The translations under genes were made by a program, and so were the position numbers. From Phenylobacterium sp. (lineage in GTDB: Bacteria; Pseudomonadota; Alphaproteobacteria; Caulobacterales; Caulobacteraceae), in NCBI RefSeq assembly GCF_022402485.1, contig NZ_JAKRSA010000028.1, positions 1 to 64,000 of the forward strand: a DNA stretch of 64,000 nucleotides. Direction: 5' to 3'. Under the pieces are notes generated by a model, which saw only the letters and a program-made list of their open reading frames with translations, was not told the DNA's origin and did no database searches. This document shows, one piece after another, positions 18,710-27,390 of this stretch. Each line of letters starts with the position of its first letter. The first letter of the stretch is position 1.

Positions 18710-19058
18710 GCAGGGTTTCACCCTCATCGAGCTTCTGGTCGCCCTGGCCGTGTTCAGCCTGGTGGTGCTGGCCCTGCTGAATTTGGCCGGCGAGAACACC
18801 CGGACAGCTCAGCTGCTGGAGGCTCGCACCTTGGCGGCCATGGTGGCGGAGAACGCGGCCATCGACGCCCTGATTGCCCCCGAGCCCCCCGCCCTCGGGG
18901 AGACGGAGGGCCAGGTACAGCTTGGCGACCAGGCCTGGATCTGGCGGCGCACCACCTCGCCGGCCGATCAGGGGCTGTTGCGCATCGAGATCCGCGTGCA
19001 GGGGTGGGATGGGCCGCAAACCCTGGCTGAGGTCACCGTGTTCCGGGGGGGCGCATGA
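18693..19058 (+). CDS. gspI: Minor pseudopilin GspI
   Basis: Minor T2SS pseudopilin, 121 residues, part of the GspH-I-J-K tip complex. Short leader MRRPIEQG, cleavage before FTLIELLVALAVFSLVVLALLNLA, then a small globular domain (ARTLAAMVAENAAIDALI; GDQAWIWRRTTSPADQGLLRIEIRV) typical of GspI. ATG 18693 is preferred over the upstream frame extension because GAGG lies nine bases before it and the leader has the right length. It overlaps the end of gspH by 17 bases. Confidence 0.89.
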   Translation: MRRPIEQGFTLIELLVALAVFSLVVLALLNLAGENTRTAQLLEARTLAAMVAENAAIDALIAPEPPALGETEGQVQLGDQAWIWRRTTSPADQGLLRIEIRVQGWDGPQTLAEVTVFRGGA

Positions 19059-19636
19059 GGGGCTTCACCCTGGTGGAGATGCTGGTGGCCCTGCTGGTCT
19101 TCAGCCTGCTCTCGGCCGCCGGCGTCGCGGTGCTGGGATTTGCGGCGGACAACCGGGCCGTGGTGCGCGAACGCATGGACGAGATCGCTGCCCTGCAAAG
19201 CGCCCGGGCCCTGATCAAGACCGACCTGGAACAGGTGGCCGATCGGCGGACCCGCGCCGACGGCGGCGGTCCGACCCGAAGCCTCATGGGCGGCGAGAGC
19301 CCGGCAGGTCCAGTGCTGGCCTTCACCCGCAGGGGCTGGGACAATCCCGACGCCGCGCCGCGGGCCGCTCTGCAATATGTGGAGTATCGCCTGGTAGAGG
19401 ATCGCCTGGAGCGACAGGCGCGCCTGGCCCTGGACGGGGCGGCGCTGGGCGAGCCGCAGGTGATGCTGCGCGGGGTACGCCGCCTGGGCGTGGCCTTTTA
19501 TGCGAGGGGGGCCTGGACGCCAGCCTGGGCGCCTTCGCCAGACCGTCCCCTGCCGCAGGCTGTTCGCCTGGAGATGGACCTGGAGGCCTTTGGGGAGGTT
19601 ACCCAACTGGTGCTGCTGCCGGATGGCGGCACATGA
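19055..19636 (+). CDS. gspJ: Minor pseudopilin GspJ
   Basis: Minor T2SS pseudopilin, 193 residues. Cleavage is expected in MRG/FTLVEMLVALLVFSLLSAAGVAVL; the leader is only three residues. The globular domain shows SARALIKTDLEQVADRRTR, GPVLAFTRRGWDNPDAAPRAALQYVEY, and LRGVRRLGVAFYARGAWTPAW, which are GspJ features. Its ATG overlaps the gspI stop (ATGA). Confidence 0.93.
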   Translation: MRGFTLVEMLVALLVFSLLSAAGVAVLGFAADNRAVVRERMDEIAALQSARALIKTDLEQVADRRTRADGGGPTRSLMGGESPAGPVLAFTRRGWDNPDAAPRAALQYVEYRLVEDRLERQARLALDGAALGEPQVMLRGVRRLGVAFYARGAWTPAWAPSPDRPLPQAVRLEMDLEAFGEVTQLVLLPDGGT

Positions 19637-20613
19637 GCCGGCGTTTCTCCCGATCGTCTGAGCGCGGCGTCGCGCTCCTGACCGTGCTGTTGCTGGTGGC
19701 GGTGCTGGCGACCCTGGCGGCTGTGGTGCTGGATGACATCCGCTTTGGCCTGCGTCGCACGGCCAATGCCGAGGCTGTCGGTCAGGCCCGGTGGTACGCC
19801 CTGGGCGCCGAGTCCCTGGCGGCCAGCCAGATCGGTCGCCTGTCGCAGGCCAGCCAGCGGCTGACCCGGGACGGCGGCTGGGCGGACCGTCCATTCAGCT
19901 TTCCGGTGGAGAACGGCCTGATCCAGGGCCAGCTCGCCGATGGTGCCGCCTGCTTCAATCTCAATAGTGTGGTCCAGGGTACCGGGGAGGTGCTGACCCG
20001 GCGGGAGGTTGGCGTGGCCCAGTTCCGCGCCCTCCTGGCGGCCTTGGGTCAGGCACCGCGGGAGACCGAAATGCTCGCTGCGGCCTTGGTCGACTGGATC
20101 GACAGCGATGGGGTGCGGGAAAGCGGCGGGGCCGAGGATGAAGCCTATCTGGCCGGGACCCCGGCCTATCGCACCGGTGGGACTCTGCTGGCCGAGGTCA
20201 GCGAGATCCGCGCCATCCGTGGCTTCACCCCGGCGGTCTATGAGCGACTGCGGCCGCATGTCTGCGCCCTGCCGATCAGCGATCTGTCACCGATCAACGT
20301 GAACACTCTGACTCCGGACCAGGGCGTGCTGATCACCATGCTCACCGAGGGCGCTGTCGCCCCGCCCGTGGCCCGCCGGGTGATCGAGGCGAGGCCCGCC
20401 GGGGGCTGGAGCGTCGAGGAATTCTGGGCGCTGCCTCAGCTTGTGGAGCACATCCCCGCCGATCCCGGCCAGATCAAGGCCACAAGCCGCTATTTTACCC
20501 TGCAGACTGAAGTGACCTATCTCGACGCTGAGGTGGTCGCCAGCAGCCTGTTCGAGGTCGACCCCTCCGGTCAGGTCCGCCTGGCCGCCCGCCGATGGAC
20601 CTACGACGAATGA
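19633..20613 (+). CDS. gspK: Type II secretion minor pseudopilin GspK
   Basis: Large tip pseudopilin, 326 residues. The N-terminal segment RFSRSSERGVALLTVLLLVAVLATLAAVVL carries the processing site before VALLTVLLL and lacks Glu5, as GspK members usually do. The helical GspK domain follows (FNLNSVVQGTGEVLTRREVGVAQFRALL, LVDWIDSDGVRESGGAEDEAY, and INVNTLTPDQGVLITML). The start ATG 19633 overlaps the gspJ stop. The same frame is open far upstream, but that part only shadows gspI and gspJ. Confidence 0.93.
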   Translation: MSRRFSRSSERGVALLTVLLLVAVLATLAAVVLDDIRFGLRRTANAEAVGQARWYALGAESLAASQIGRLSQASQRLTRDGGWADRPFSFPVENGLIQGQLADGAACFNLNSVVQGTGEVLTRREVGVAQFRALLAALGQAPRETEMLAAALVDWIDSDGVRESGGAEDEAYLAGTPAYRTGGTLLAEVSEIRAIRGFTPAVYERLRPHVCALPISDLSPINVNTLTPDQGVLITMLTEGAVAPPVARRVIEARPAGGWSVEEFWALPQLVEHIPADPGQIKATSRYFTLQTEVTYLDAEVVASSLFEVDPSGQVRLAARRWTYDE

Positions 20614-21731
20614 ACCGAATCCGCATCGTCATCGCCGGCCCCGCCCCGGAGGCTGAGCCTACCTATCTGATCCTGGATGAACTGGGGTCCGTGGTCGGGC
20701 GTGGCATTCTGCCCATTCAGAACGCCGAGGCCCTGACCCCCATGCACAATGTGCTGGTGATCCCGGGCGCTGAGGTTCTGGTGCGCTGGGCCATGGTCAA
20801 GGCGGGGTCCGAGCCTCAGGCCCGGGGGGCGGCGCTGGCCCTGCTGGAGGACCAGCTGACCAGTGTCGAAGGTGCCCATGTGGCCCTGGGCCCGGTCGAG
20901 GCCGATGGCCAGCGCCTGATCGCCGTCCTCAGCGCCGCGCGGATGCAGGCCTGGCTCGACAGTGCGAGCCTGCACGGAGTGACCCCAGATCTGGTCATCC
21001 CCGACTGTCTGGCCTTACCGACACCGGGTGAGGATCAGGAAGGTCTGCAACAGGTCTTCACTGCGGCATTCGGGCCCTTCACCGCCGTGCGAGGTGCGCG
21101 ATTGGCCTTTACCGGCGAGCCGGATCTTGTGGACACGATCGTCAACCAGGCGGCGGCCCAGGCCCTAGCCGGTCCAGCCCTTGAGCGCGCCTTGGCCGAC
21201 ACGGCCAGCCGTCCGGCGGTGAACCTCTTGCAGGGGGCCTTTGATCCGCACCGCCGCGTGCCCGTGGGTCTCCGGGATCTTCGCCGGGCCGCCGTGCTGG
21301 CCGCAGTTCTGATGCTCAGCCCCCTGGCGCTTTGGGCCGCCGCGGGCGCCGCCGACCACATCCGGGCCCGTCAGGCCGAGGCCAGGGCGGAGGCCAAGGT
21401 TGCCGCCTTGCTGTCGCCGGGCGAAGCGGTGACCGATCCCGCCGCCCAAGCCCAGGCAAGACTGGACGCCCTGAGCCTGGCGTCTGGGGGCGGTGCCAGC
21501 GGCCTGGCGGCTCGGCTGTTCGCCGCCGTGGAACCGATGGACCAGGTCCAGGTCGAAAGCCTGATCGTCATGCCCGACGGTACGGCCCGCGCCGCCCTCA
21601 GCCATGCCACCCATTCCGACGGGGAGAGTTTGGTTCAGACGCTGCAGGCCCAGGGACTGCGCGTTCAGGTCGAGGGCTCCCGGGACGAGGGCGGACGGGT
21701 GATCAGCGATATCATTCTGGGAGTTCGGTAA
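20610..21731 (+). CDS. gspL: Type II secretion protein GspL
   Basis: Inner-membrane protein that recruits GspE. The 373-residue protein has a cytoplasmic actin-like-fold domain (about residues 1-230), one membrane segment (about 232-255, AAVLAAVLMLSPLALWAAAGA) and a small periplasmic ferredoxin-like domain ending VISDIILGVR. Sequence conservation in GspL is low, so the call leans on topology and on the position between gspK and gspM. ATG 20610 overlaps the gspK stop (ATGA). Confidence 0.87.
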   Translation: MNRIRIVIAGPAPEAEPTYLILDELGSVVGRGILPIQNAEALTPMHNVLVIPGAEVLVRWAMVKAGSEPQARGAALALLEDQLTSVEGAHVALGPVEADGQRLIAVLSAARMQAWLDSASLHGVTPDLVIPDCLALPTPGEDQEGLQQVFTAAFGPFTAVRGARLAFTGEPDLVDTIVNQAAAQALAGPALERALADTASRPAVNLLQGAFDPHRRVPVGLRDLRRAAVLAAVLMLSPLALWAAAGAADHIRARQAEARAEAKVAALLSPGEAVTDPAAQAQARLDALSLASGGGASGLAARLFAAVEPMDQVQVESLIVMPDGTARAALSHATHSDGESLVQTLQAQGLRVQVEGSRDEGGRVISDIILGVR

Positions 21732-22201
21732 TGGTCGACTGGTGGACGACACGCAGCCGCCGCGAGCAGATCATGCTCGGGGTCATGGCCGCCCTGTTGC
21801 TGGGCTTCCTGCTGTGGTTCGGGGTGGCAGCACCTTTGCGAACCGCCGCCAAGGACGCCTCGGCGCACCTGACCCGGGCCCTGGGGGACGAGGCGGTGGT
21901 GGACGCTGCCGTTGCGGAGATTGCCCGTTTGGGCGAGGCCGCGCCCTCGCCGCCCTCGGCCGGACCCTTGGACCAACTGGTGACTGATACGGCCGCAGAG
22001 GCCGGGCTGAAGATCATCCGCATCGAGGCTACGGCGGATGGCGCCGTCCAGGCGGTGGTCAGCGGTCCCAGCACTCAGGTCCTGCCCTGGATCGCCAAGC
22101 TGCAGAGCGAGCATGCCATCGCCGCCCGTCATCTGACGCTCCTAAAGGGCGATGTGGGGCAGCTGGATGTGGACGCCACTTTCGTTGGCCCAGGGCGGTG
22201 A
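21731..22201 (+). CDS. gspM: Type II secretion protein GspM
   Basis: Small platform protein that partners GspL. The 156-residue protein has a short basic cytoplasmic start (MVDWWTTRSRREQ), one membrane segment (about residues 14-34) and a periplasmic domain (GPLDQLVTDTAAEAGLKIIRIE; VSGPSTQVLPWIAKLQSEHAIAARHLTL). Its ATG shares the A of the gspL TAA. It is the last gene of the operon; no gspN follows. The next gene is convergent. Confidence 0.88.
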   Translation: MVDWWTTRSRREQIMLGVMAALLLGFLLWFGVAAPLRTAAKDASAHLTRALGDEAVVDAAVAEIARLGEAAPSPPSAGPLDQLVTDTAAEAGLKIIRIEATADGAVQAVVSGPSTQVLPWIAKLQSEHAIAARHLTLLKGDVGQLDVDATFVGPGR

Positions 22202-22230
22202 GCTCGCCCTTCACCCCACAGCGGACCATC

Positions 22231-22245
22231 TGTTGAGCATCAACA
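22231..22245. terminator. Small hairpin between convergent gspM and gspO
   Basis: TGTTGA (22231-22236) pairs with TCAACA (22240-22245) over a GCA loop in the 45-bp convergent gap. It is weak and has no T-run, and could serve either strand. Confidence 0.3.
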
Positions 22246-22246
22246 T

Positions 22247-23002
22247 CTAGCTGAGCCCCAGGGGGCCATAGAGCCAGGTCACCCAGATGCCGGCGGCAAG
22301 AAAGACTCCGAAGGGCAGGGGCAGTGCGCCGCCGACGGGCTTTCCACGCCACCGCTGGATGAGCACGAAAGTCAGACCTGACACGGCCGCGATCAGAAGA
22401 ATGCTGGGCAGGGCCAAGGCCCCGCACCAAGCTCCCCCGCCGGCCACCAGATAGGCGTCGCCGCCCCCCAGACCCTCGTGGCCCCGCAGCCGGCGATAGG
22501 CCAGGGCCAGCAGAGAAAACCCTGCAAAGCCCAGGGCTGCGCCCAGGGCGTGCTCCACCAGAAGCCCTTGGGCTGCGGCGACCGCCAGGCCTGAGACGAT
22601 CAGGGGAACTGTCAGCAGTCGGGGCAGCCAGAAGTGCTCAGCATCCAGGAGGGCCAGCAGCAGGAGTTGCCAGGCAAGCACGGCACCGAGAAAGCCTGCG
22701 GCGGACGGGTGGACCAGCCCGGCCCAAAGGGCGAGGGCCGGACAGGCGAGCTCCAGGGCCAGATAGCGGCGGGGGATTGTCGCGCCGCAGGATCTGCACT
22801 GACCGCGCAGCCAGAGGTGGGACAGGATGGGAACCAGGTCCAGGGGGGCTAGCGTCCGCCCGCAGGCCGGGCAGGCTGAGCGGGACCAGACCACTGGCAG
22901 GTCCTGCGGCAGACGCAGGCTCAGCAGGCCAAGGAAACTGCCCACAAAGGGGCCGAGGAGGATCGCGGCGATCAGCCAGATGAGATCGGCTTGGGGGGCC
23001 AT
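22247..23002 (-). CDS. gspO: Prepilin peptidase / N-methyltransferase GspO (PilD family)
   Basis: Integral-membrane aspartic protease that cleaves the leaders of GspG-K and methylates the new N-terminal Phe. The 251-residue protein shows PFVGSFLGLLSLRLP, a cytoplasmic zinc-binding loop with C44/C47 and C69/C72 (CPAC, CRSC), and the two catalytic aspartates D120 (ALLDAEHFWLP) and D182 (LGGGDAYL). It is encoded convergent to the gsp operon and downstream of pstS on the same strand. The start is ATG 23002 or GTG 23008; neither has a clear ribosome binding site. Confidence 0.93.
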   Translation of the reverse strand: MAPQADLIWLIAAILLGPFVGSFLGLLSLRLPQDLPVVWSRSACPACGRTLAPLDLVPILSHLWLRGQCRSCGATIPRRYLALELACPALALWAGLVHPSAAGFLGAVLAWQLLLLALLDAEHFWLPRLLTVPLIVSGLAVAAAQGLLVEHALGAALGFAGFSLLALAYRRLRGHEGLGGGDAYLVAGGGAWCGALALPSILLIAAVSGLTFVLIQRWRGKPVGGALPLPFGVFLAAGIWVTWLYGPLGLS

Positions 23003-23013
23003 GGGCACGGGGT

Positions 23014-23035
23014 CGGCGGGGTCTGACCCCCGCCG
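23014..23035 (-). terminator. Hairpin between pstS and gspO
   Basis: CGGCGGGG (23014-23021) pairs with CCCCGCCG (23028-23035) across a six-base loop, ten bases beyond the pstS stop on the minus strand. It lacks a T-run and ends about 12 bases before the gspO ATG, so it may lower rather than block read-through into gspO. Confidence 0.5.
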
Positions 23036-23044
23036 AAACCCAGC

Positions 23045-24079
23045 TTAGTCGGGCCGACCCATGACGGTCATTTTGCTGGCGGTGGCCTTGATCGCTTCAT
23101 GCTCGGGGGGCAGCAGCGGAATCAGACCGCGGCTCTGCAGATACCCGCCCCGGCCCGTGGCGGCGTCGGAGACGAACTCATTGACGAACTCCTGCAGACC
23201 AAGCGTAACGCCCACATGGGCCTTCTTCACATAGATGAAGATCGAGCGGGACAGGGGGTAGCTGCCCTGGGCGATGGTGGACACAGACGGGGCGACGCCA
23301 TCGATCGACATGGCCTTCACCTTGTCGCCATTTTCCTCAAGGAAGGAATAGCCAAACACCCCCAGCGCCCCGGGGGTCTTGGTCAGGGTCTGGACGATGG
23401 CGTTGTCGTTCTCACCGGAATCGACCCAGCCTTCCCGGCGCAGGGGATGGACCATCTGCTTGAACTCGTCGGAGTCGCGCTCGTTCAGGGCGCGGGCCGT
23501 CGGGTAGGCCAGCGCCGAGGCTTCAATGCCAAGTTCCACAAAGGCGTCGCGGGTGCCGGAGGTCGGCGGCGGGCCATAGACCAGGATCCGGTTGTCGGGC
23601 AGACCCGGGCCGATCTCGTTCCAGTTGGTGTAGGGGTTGGGGACGAACTTGCCGCCCCGCAGAACATTGGCCCCCAGGGCCAGATAGAGCTGCGGCAGCT
23701 TGAAATCATAGTCGGGGGCGTTCCGGTCTGCGGCGATGACAATGCCATCGAAACCGACCTTGAGCTCGACGATGTCGTCGACGCCATTGGCCGCGCAGGT
23801 GTCAAACTCCGTGCGGGTCATGGGCCGCGAGGCATTGGCGATGTCGGGATAGTTGTCGCCGACGCCGCTGCAGAACAGCTTGATGCCGCCGCCGGTGCCC
23901 AGGGCCTCGACCTTCGGCGCCTTCATCCCGGACTTGCGGCTGTAGTTTTCCGCCACCCGGGTGGTGAACGGGAAGACGGTGGAGGAGCCGGCCGCCCAGA
24001 CGTAGTCCCGTGCGGCCTGCGCCTGACCCGCGCCGCCCAGCAGGGCCAGAGCCGCGCAAACGCCCAGAAGCTTCTTCAT
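23045..24079 (-). CDS. pstS: Phosphate-binding periplasmic protein, PstS family
   Basis: Substrate-binding protein of the high-affinity phosphate ABC system. The 344-residue protein has a signal peptide (MKKLLGVCAALALLGGAGQAQA) and the PstS phosphate-contact segments: AAGSSTVFPF near the N-terminus, NASRPMTRTEF, and PPTSGTRDAFVELGI. GAGGAGA lies six bases before ATG 24079. No pstC, pstA or pstB is beside it, so it either serves a permease encoded elsewhere or has a scavenging role linked to the secretion locus. More than one pstS paralogue per genome is possible. Confidence 0.91.
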   Translation of the reverse strand: MKKLLGVCAALALLGGAGQAQAARDYVWAAGSSTVFPFTTRVAENYSRKSGMKAPKVEALGTGGGIKLFCSGVGDNYPDIANASRPMTRTEFDTCAANGVDDIVELKVGFDGIVIAADRNAPDYDFKLPQLYLALGANVLRGGKFVPNPYTNWNEIGPGLPDNRILVYGPPPTSGTRDAFVELGIEASALAYPTARALNERDSDEFKQMVHPLRREGWVDSGENDNAIVQTLTKTPGALGVFGYSFLEENGDKVKAMSIDGVAPSVSTIAQGSYPLSRSIFIYVKKAHVGVTLGLQEFVNEFVSDAATGRGGYLQSRGLIPLLPPEHEAIKATASKMTVMGRPD

Positions 24080-24249
24080 CGTCAATCTCCTCGAATCATC
24101 AGGGAAAGGCGGGCCAGGCGGTCCTGGTGGCCGATACTAGCCGCCAGTCTCATCGTCGGCGAGCCGGATCAAGCTACACCGGCTTGCGCCCGCGAGATCG
24201 CCTTGCCCTTGCAGCCAAGCCTTCAAGATCCATATTGTGCCGTCGGCGG

Positions 24250-24267
24250 ATGACAGTTTTCAGACAA
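24250..24267 (-). promoter_or_regulatory. Weak Pho-box-like site upstream of pstS
   Basis: On the plus strand ATGACAG (24250-24256), TTTT, then CAGACAA (24261-24267). Read on the minus strand, this is one perfect CTGTCAT half-site with a four-base spacer and a second repeat that matches at only four of seven positions. It is about 170 bp before the pstS start. Confidence 0.4.
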
Positions 24268-24293
24268 CCGCCTCAGCTGTCGGGCTGTGACGA

Positions 24294-24536
24294 TCAGCCG
24301 CCGGGCTTTTCGCCGTCCAGGTGCGGATCAAGCAGCTTGTGGGCGTGAATGATGAAGTAGCGCATCAGGGCGTTGTCCACCGTGGCGAGGGCCTTGGACC
24401 GCCAAACGGTCAAGGCCTCTTCATAGGTGGGATAGGCACCGACCAGATCGATCTTGGAGGGGTCGCGGAAACGAACATGCTCCACTTCCTCCAGTTCTCC
24501 GCCAATGACGATGTGCAACAGCTGTTTATCGGGCAT
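24294..24536 (-). CDS. DUF4170 family protein
   Basis: An 80-residue soluble protein of a small alphaproteobacterial family of unknown function. It shows the family pattern LLHIVIGGELEEVEHVRFRD, DLVGAYPTYEEALTVWRSKA and TVDNALMRYFIIHAHKLLDP. It sits 19 bases after the cysQ-like gene on the same strand, probably as the last gene of a pmbA-cysQ-DUF4170 operon. No active-site motif is visible. Confidence 0.88.
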   Translation of the reverse strand: MPDKQLLHIVIGGELEEVEHVRFRDPSKIDLVGAYPTYEEALTVWRSKALATVDNALMRYFIIHAHKLLDPHLDGEKPGG

Positions 24537-24555
24537 GGAATCCTCAGATGAGGGC

Positions 24556-25353
24556 TTAGTTTGGAAGGGCGATATGCGAGACGCGCTCCAGGATCAATGG
24601 GGCCAATCGCGGCGCCGCGCAAAGCAGACTCAGCTGGGCCGGATTCTGTCCATTATAGGCGAACCCGCGCCCGAGATGGTCGCCGCAATAGGCACCGGCC
24701 TCACGGGCCACCAGATCGGCTGCGGCCAGGTCCCAGTCGGCCTTGGCCACCAGGGCGAGGGCTGCATCAAACTGGCCTGAAGCCACCAGGCACATGCGGT
24801 AGGCGGTGGAGTTGCGCGACTCCACCCGCATCCTGGGCCAGGGCTGGGGCCAGGAGGGATGGTCGAACATTCGCTGATCGCCGACCATGCCGCAGCCGTC
24901 CAGGCGCAGGGTCTGGGCCGGCACGATCAGAGAGCCGTTGAGTTTGGCCCCCCCGCCGGCCAGCGCGGTATAGACCTCACCCACCTGGGGGGCATAGACG
25001 ACGCCAGCGATGGGCTGACCATCCTCCACCACGGCCACCGAGATCACCCACCAGGGCTTGTCCTTCATATAGGCCCTTGTGCCGTCGATGGGGTCGACCA
25101 CGAAGACCCGGCGTCGTTGCAGGCGCACAAGGTCGTCAGCCGTCTCCTCCGACAGCCAGCCATAGTCGGGACGGGCCTGACCGAGCTTGGTCTTCAGCAG
25201 GGTGTCGGTGGCGAAGTCGGCATTGGTGACCGGCGAGTCGCCTTCTTTCCAAGCGATCTTCAGTCCCCGGGCCCGAAGGTCCAGGGCCAGGGTCCCGGCC
25301 TCCACCGCTGCGGCGACCAGAAGCTCCAGGTCCTGGGCGGGGCTCGGGCTCAC
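24556..25353 (-). CDS. cysQ: 3'(2'),5'-bisphosphate nucleotidase, CysQ/inositol monophosphatase family
   Basis: Mg2+-dependent phosphatase of the lithium-sensitive family; CysQ removes the 3' phosphate from PAP, a by-product of sulfate assimilation. The 265-residue protein has the metal-binding motifs WLSEETADD (Glu), DPIDGTRAY and the C-terminal KADWDLAAADLVAREAGA. An inositol or other sugar-phosphate substrate cannot be excluded. It starts with GTG overlapping the pmbA stop (GTGA), so the two are co-translated. Confidence 0.87.
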   Translation of the reverse strand: MSPSPAQDLELLVAAAVEAGTLALDLRARGLKIAWKEGDSPVTNADFATDTLLKTKLGQARPDYGWLSEETADDLVRLQRRRVFVVDPIDGTRAYMKDKPWWVISVAVVEDGQPIAGVVYAPQVGEVYTALAGGGAKLNGSLIVPAQTLRLDGCGMVGDQRMFDHPSWPQPWPRMRVESRNSTAYRMCLVASGQFDAALALVAKADWDLAAADLVAREAGAYCGDHLGRGFAYNGQNPAQLSLLCAAPRLAPLILERVSHIALPN

Positions 25354-26690
25354 TTACCGGCGATCGCCAGGGCGTCGATCAGGATAGATGGGGCGTTGGA
25401 TGCACCGCGGATCTCCAGATCCGATCCAGGCACCAGGCGGGCGTACATCTCAATCAGATTGCCCGCCACGGTGATCTCGCTGACCGGATAGGCCAGTTCC
25501 CCGTTTTCGAACCAGAAGCCTGAGCAGCCCACCGACCAGTCGCCGGTATTGCCGTTCAGGGATGGGCCGAACATGGAGGTCACCAGCAGCCCCGTTCCGG
25601 CGCTGCGCATCAGGCTGGCCTGATCCTCGGTGCCGGGCTGCAGGGTCAGGTTTGAAACCCCAACGCCAGGGGGACCGGCCAGACCCCGGGAGGCATGTCC
25701 CGTCGTCTCCAGGCCCAGCTGCCGCGCCGAACTGGAATTCAGCAGCCAGGTGGTCAGCACGCCCTTGTCGATCAGGTCCATGGCGTGGGTCTCGACCCCC
25801 TCATCGTCGAAGGGGCTGGAGCCGAGGCCCCTTGGGCGGTGGGGATCATCGGTGATGGTGACGCTGGGGGCAAAAACCGGCTGGCCGAGCTTGTCCTTCA
25901 GGAAAGATGAGCCCCGGGCGATCGCGGGGCCGGCTATGGCGCCGATCATCGGGCTGATGATCGACATGGCCAGGCGGTTCTCGAAGATCACCGGCGCGGT
26001 GGTCGAGGCGATCTTGCGCGACCCGAGCCTTGCTGCCGCCCGACGCCCGGCCTCGGTGCCGATGCCTTCAGGGCCGGGAAGGTCCCCGTGCCAGCGCACG
26101 GAACGGCCCTCATAACCGGTCTCCATGGTCTGACCATCCCCAGCGATGGCCGAGGCACCGAGGGAAAAGCCCGAGGCCTGGTGAGCGCCGACAAAGCCAT
26201 GGCTGGTGGCAATCAGCCACTTGGCCGTGGACCAGCCGGCGGTGGCGCCGTCGGAATTGACCACGCCCTCCACAGCCCGGGCAGCGGCCTCGGCGGCGCG
26301 GGCCCGGTCTTCCAGGGTCTCGGGCGACAGCTCGGTGGGATCATAGAGGTCGAGATTGCGATGCGGACCCTTGGCCAGTCGGTCGGCGGGCGCGAAGCCT
26401 GCATAGGGGTCTTCCGGTGCCAGCTTCGCCATGGCCACGGCGCGGTCCACCAGTTTGGCCCGCGCCTCTGGCGACAGGTCGGAGCCTGAAACCGTAGCCT
26501 GCCGCTGGCCGACAAAGACCCGCAGGCCGAGGTCCCGGCTTTCCTCGCGTTCGACCTCCTCCAGGGCGCCGGCGCGGACGGAGATGGAGAGGGACTGGCG
26601 TTCGGCGGTGACGGCCTCAGCCGCATCGGCGCCGGCCTTGAGGGCTGTGGCGATCAGGTCAGCGAGCAGGTTTTGATCCATGCCAGCCAT
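25350..26690 (-). CDS. pmbA: TldD/PmbA family protein, PmbA (TldE) subunit
   Basis: Non-catalytic partner of TldD in the TldD/TldE metalloprotease, which trims unfolded or modified peptides. The 446-residue protein has the family landmarks LGLRVFVGQRQATVSGSDLSPEA, ENRLAMSIISPMIGAIAGPAIARGSSFL, and GNTGDWSVGCSGFWFENGELAYPVSEITVAGNL, and lacks the HExxxH zinc motif found in TldD (encoded at 50750-52180). ATG 26690 has a GAGG signal upstream. It is followed without a gap by the cysQ-like gene. Confidence 0.92.
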   Translation of the reverse strand: MAGMDQNLLADLIATALKAGADAAEAVTAERQSLSISVRAGALEEVEREESRDLGLRVFVGQRQATVSGSDLSPEARAKLVDRAVAMAKLAPEDPYAGFAPADRLAKGPHRNLDLYDPTELSPETLEDRARAAEAAARAVEGVVNSDGATAGWSTAKWLIATSHGFVGAHQASGFSLGASAIAGDGQTMETGYEGRSVRWHGDLPGPEGIGTEAGRRAAARLGSRKIASTTAPVIFENRLAMSIISPMIGAIAGPAIARGSSFLKDKLGQPVFAPSVTITDDPHRPRGLGSSPFDDEGVETHAMDLIDKGVLTTWLLNSSSARQLGLETTGHASRGLAGPPGVGVSNLTLQPGTEDQASLMRSAGTGLLVTSMFGPSLNGNTGDWSVGCSGFWFENGELAYPVSEITVAGNLIEMYARLVPGSDLEIRGASNAPSILIDALAIAGK

Positions 26691-26727
26691 ATGGCGAACC
26701 TCGTCTCGTCGAGCAAGCGCAGGGCGG

Positions 26728-27129
26728 TCAGGCGATGGCGTAGAACAGCAGGGCGACCCCGGCGAAGACATAGGAAATCCAGGTCAGGGTCACGCCAATC
26801 GCCCGGGGGAAGGAGGCCCCGCCGCTCTGCGACAGGCCGACGGCATGCATCACCCGGCCAGCAAACAGCACCAGGCCCGCCAGGTGCACCGCCAGGGGGG
26901 GGGCTTCCACCAGGGCCAGAACGCCAATGGCGATCAGGCCGGCGGGAATGTACTCGGTGGCGTTGCCAAAGGCGCGGATGGCCTGGGCCAGCTCGGGAAT
27001 GCCGTCATCGCCAAACGCCACCTTGTGGCGCTGCCGCTGGCGGACCACCAGCAGGGAGAGCGTCAGCAGCAGAAAGATATGCAGGCCCGTCCAGAGCGCC
27101 GCCGCATGTCCCGATGTCACCAGATTCAT
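26728..27129 (-). CDS. MAPEG family membrane protein
   Basis: A 133-residue, four-helix integral membrane protein of the MAPEG family (eicosanoid and glutathione metabolism). Visible features are the membrane helix LHIFLLLTLSLLVVRQR, then RAFGNATEYIPAGLIAIGVLAL with the conserved Glu, and HLAGLVLFAGRVMHAVGLSQSGG. Bacterial members often have glutathione-transferase or peroxidase activity, but function here is inferred from family. It precedes pmbA on the same strand with a 37-bp gap. ATG 27129 is preferred, as the upstream extension is basic and not hydrophobic. Confidence 0.86.
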   Translation of the reverse strand: MNLVTSGHAAALWTGLHIFLLLTLSLLVVRQRQRHKVAFGDDGIPELAQAIRAFGNATEYIPAGLIAIGVLALVEAPPLAVHLAGLVLFAGRVMHAVGLSQSGGASFPRAIGVTLTWISYVFAGVALLFYAIA

Positions 27130-27390
27130 GAAAGACCTTCCCGGACGCCCGCGCCCCCGCGCAAGGGCCGCAGTTGGACTGCGAAATGGGCGCCAGGGCA
27201 AGGGCTAAGGCCTCACCTCGTCCTCAGCACCCTCCGACCCTCGCTGCGGGGCACCGCCGCCCCAGCCGGCACCTGACCCCTACGCGCAGCGCAGAGATCG
27301 TTCACCACCAAGAGCACGAAGCACACCTAGGATCGGTACCGACCTTTGTGCTCTTCTTGGTTGATCTCTCCACCGCCTTCGGCGCGCCCG

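Noticed and set aside
18874..19632. Plus-strand open frame upstream of gspK
   Set aside because: It lies in the third frame across gspI and gspJ and encodes Gly/Arg-rich low-complexity sequence. gspK starts at the ATG overlapping the gspJ stop.
26728..27201. Longer MAPEG frame starting at 27201
   Set aside because: The extra 24 residues are basic and Pro/Arg-rich, unlike a MAPEG N-terminus. The ATG at 27129 fits the family length.
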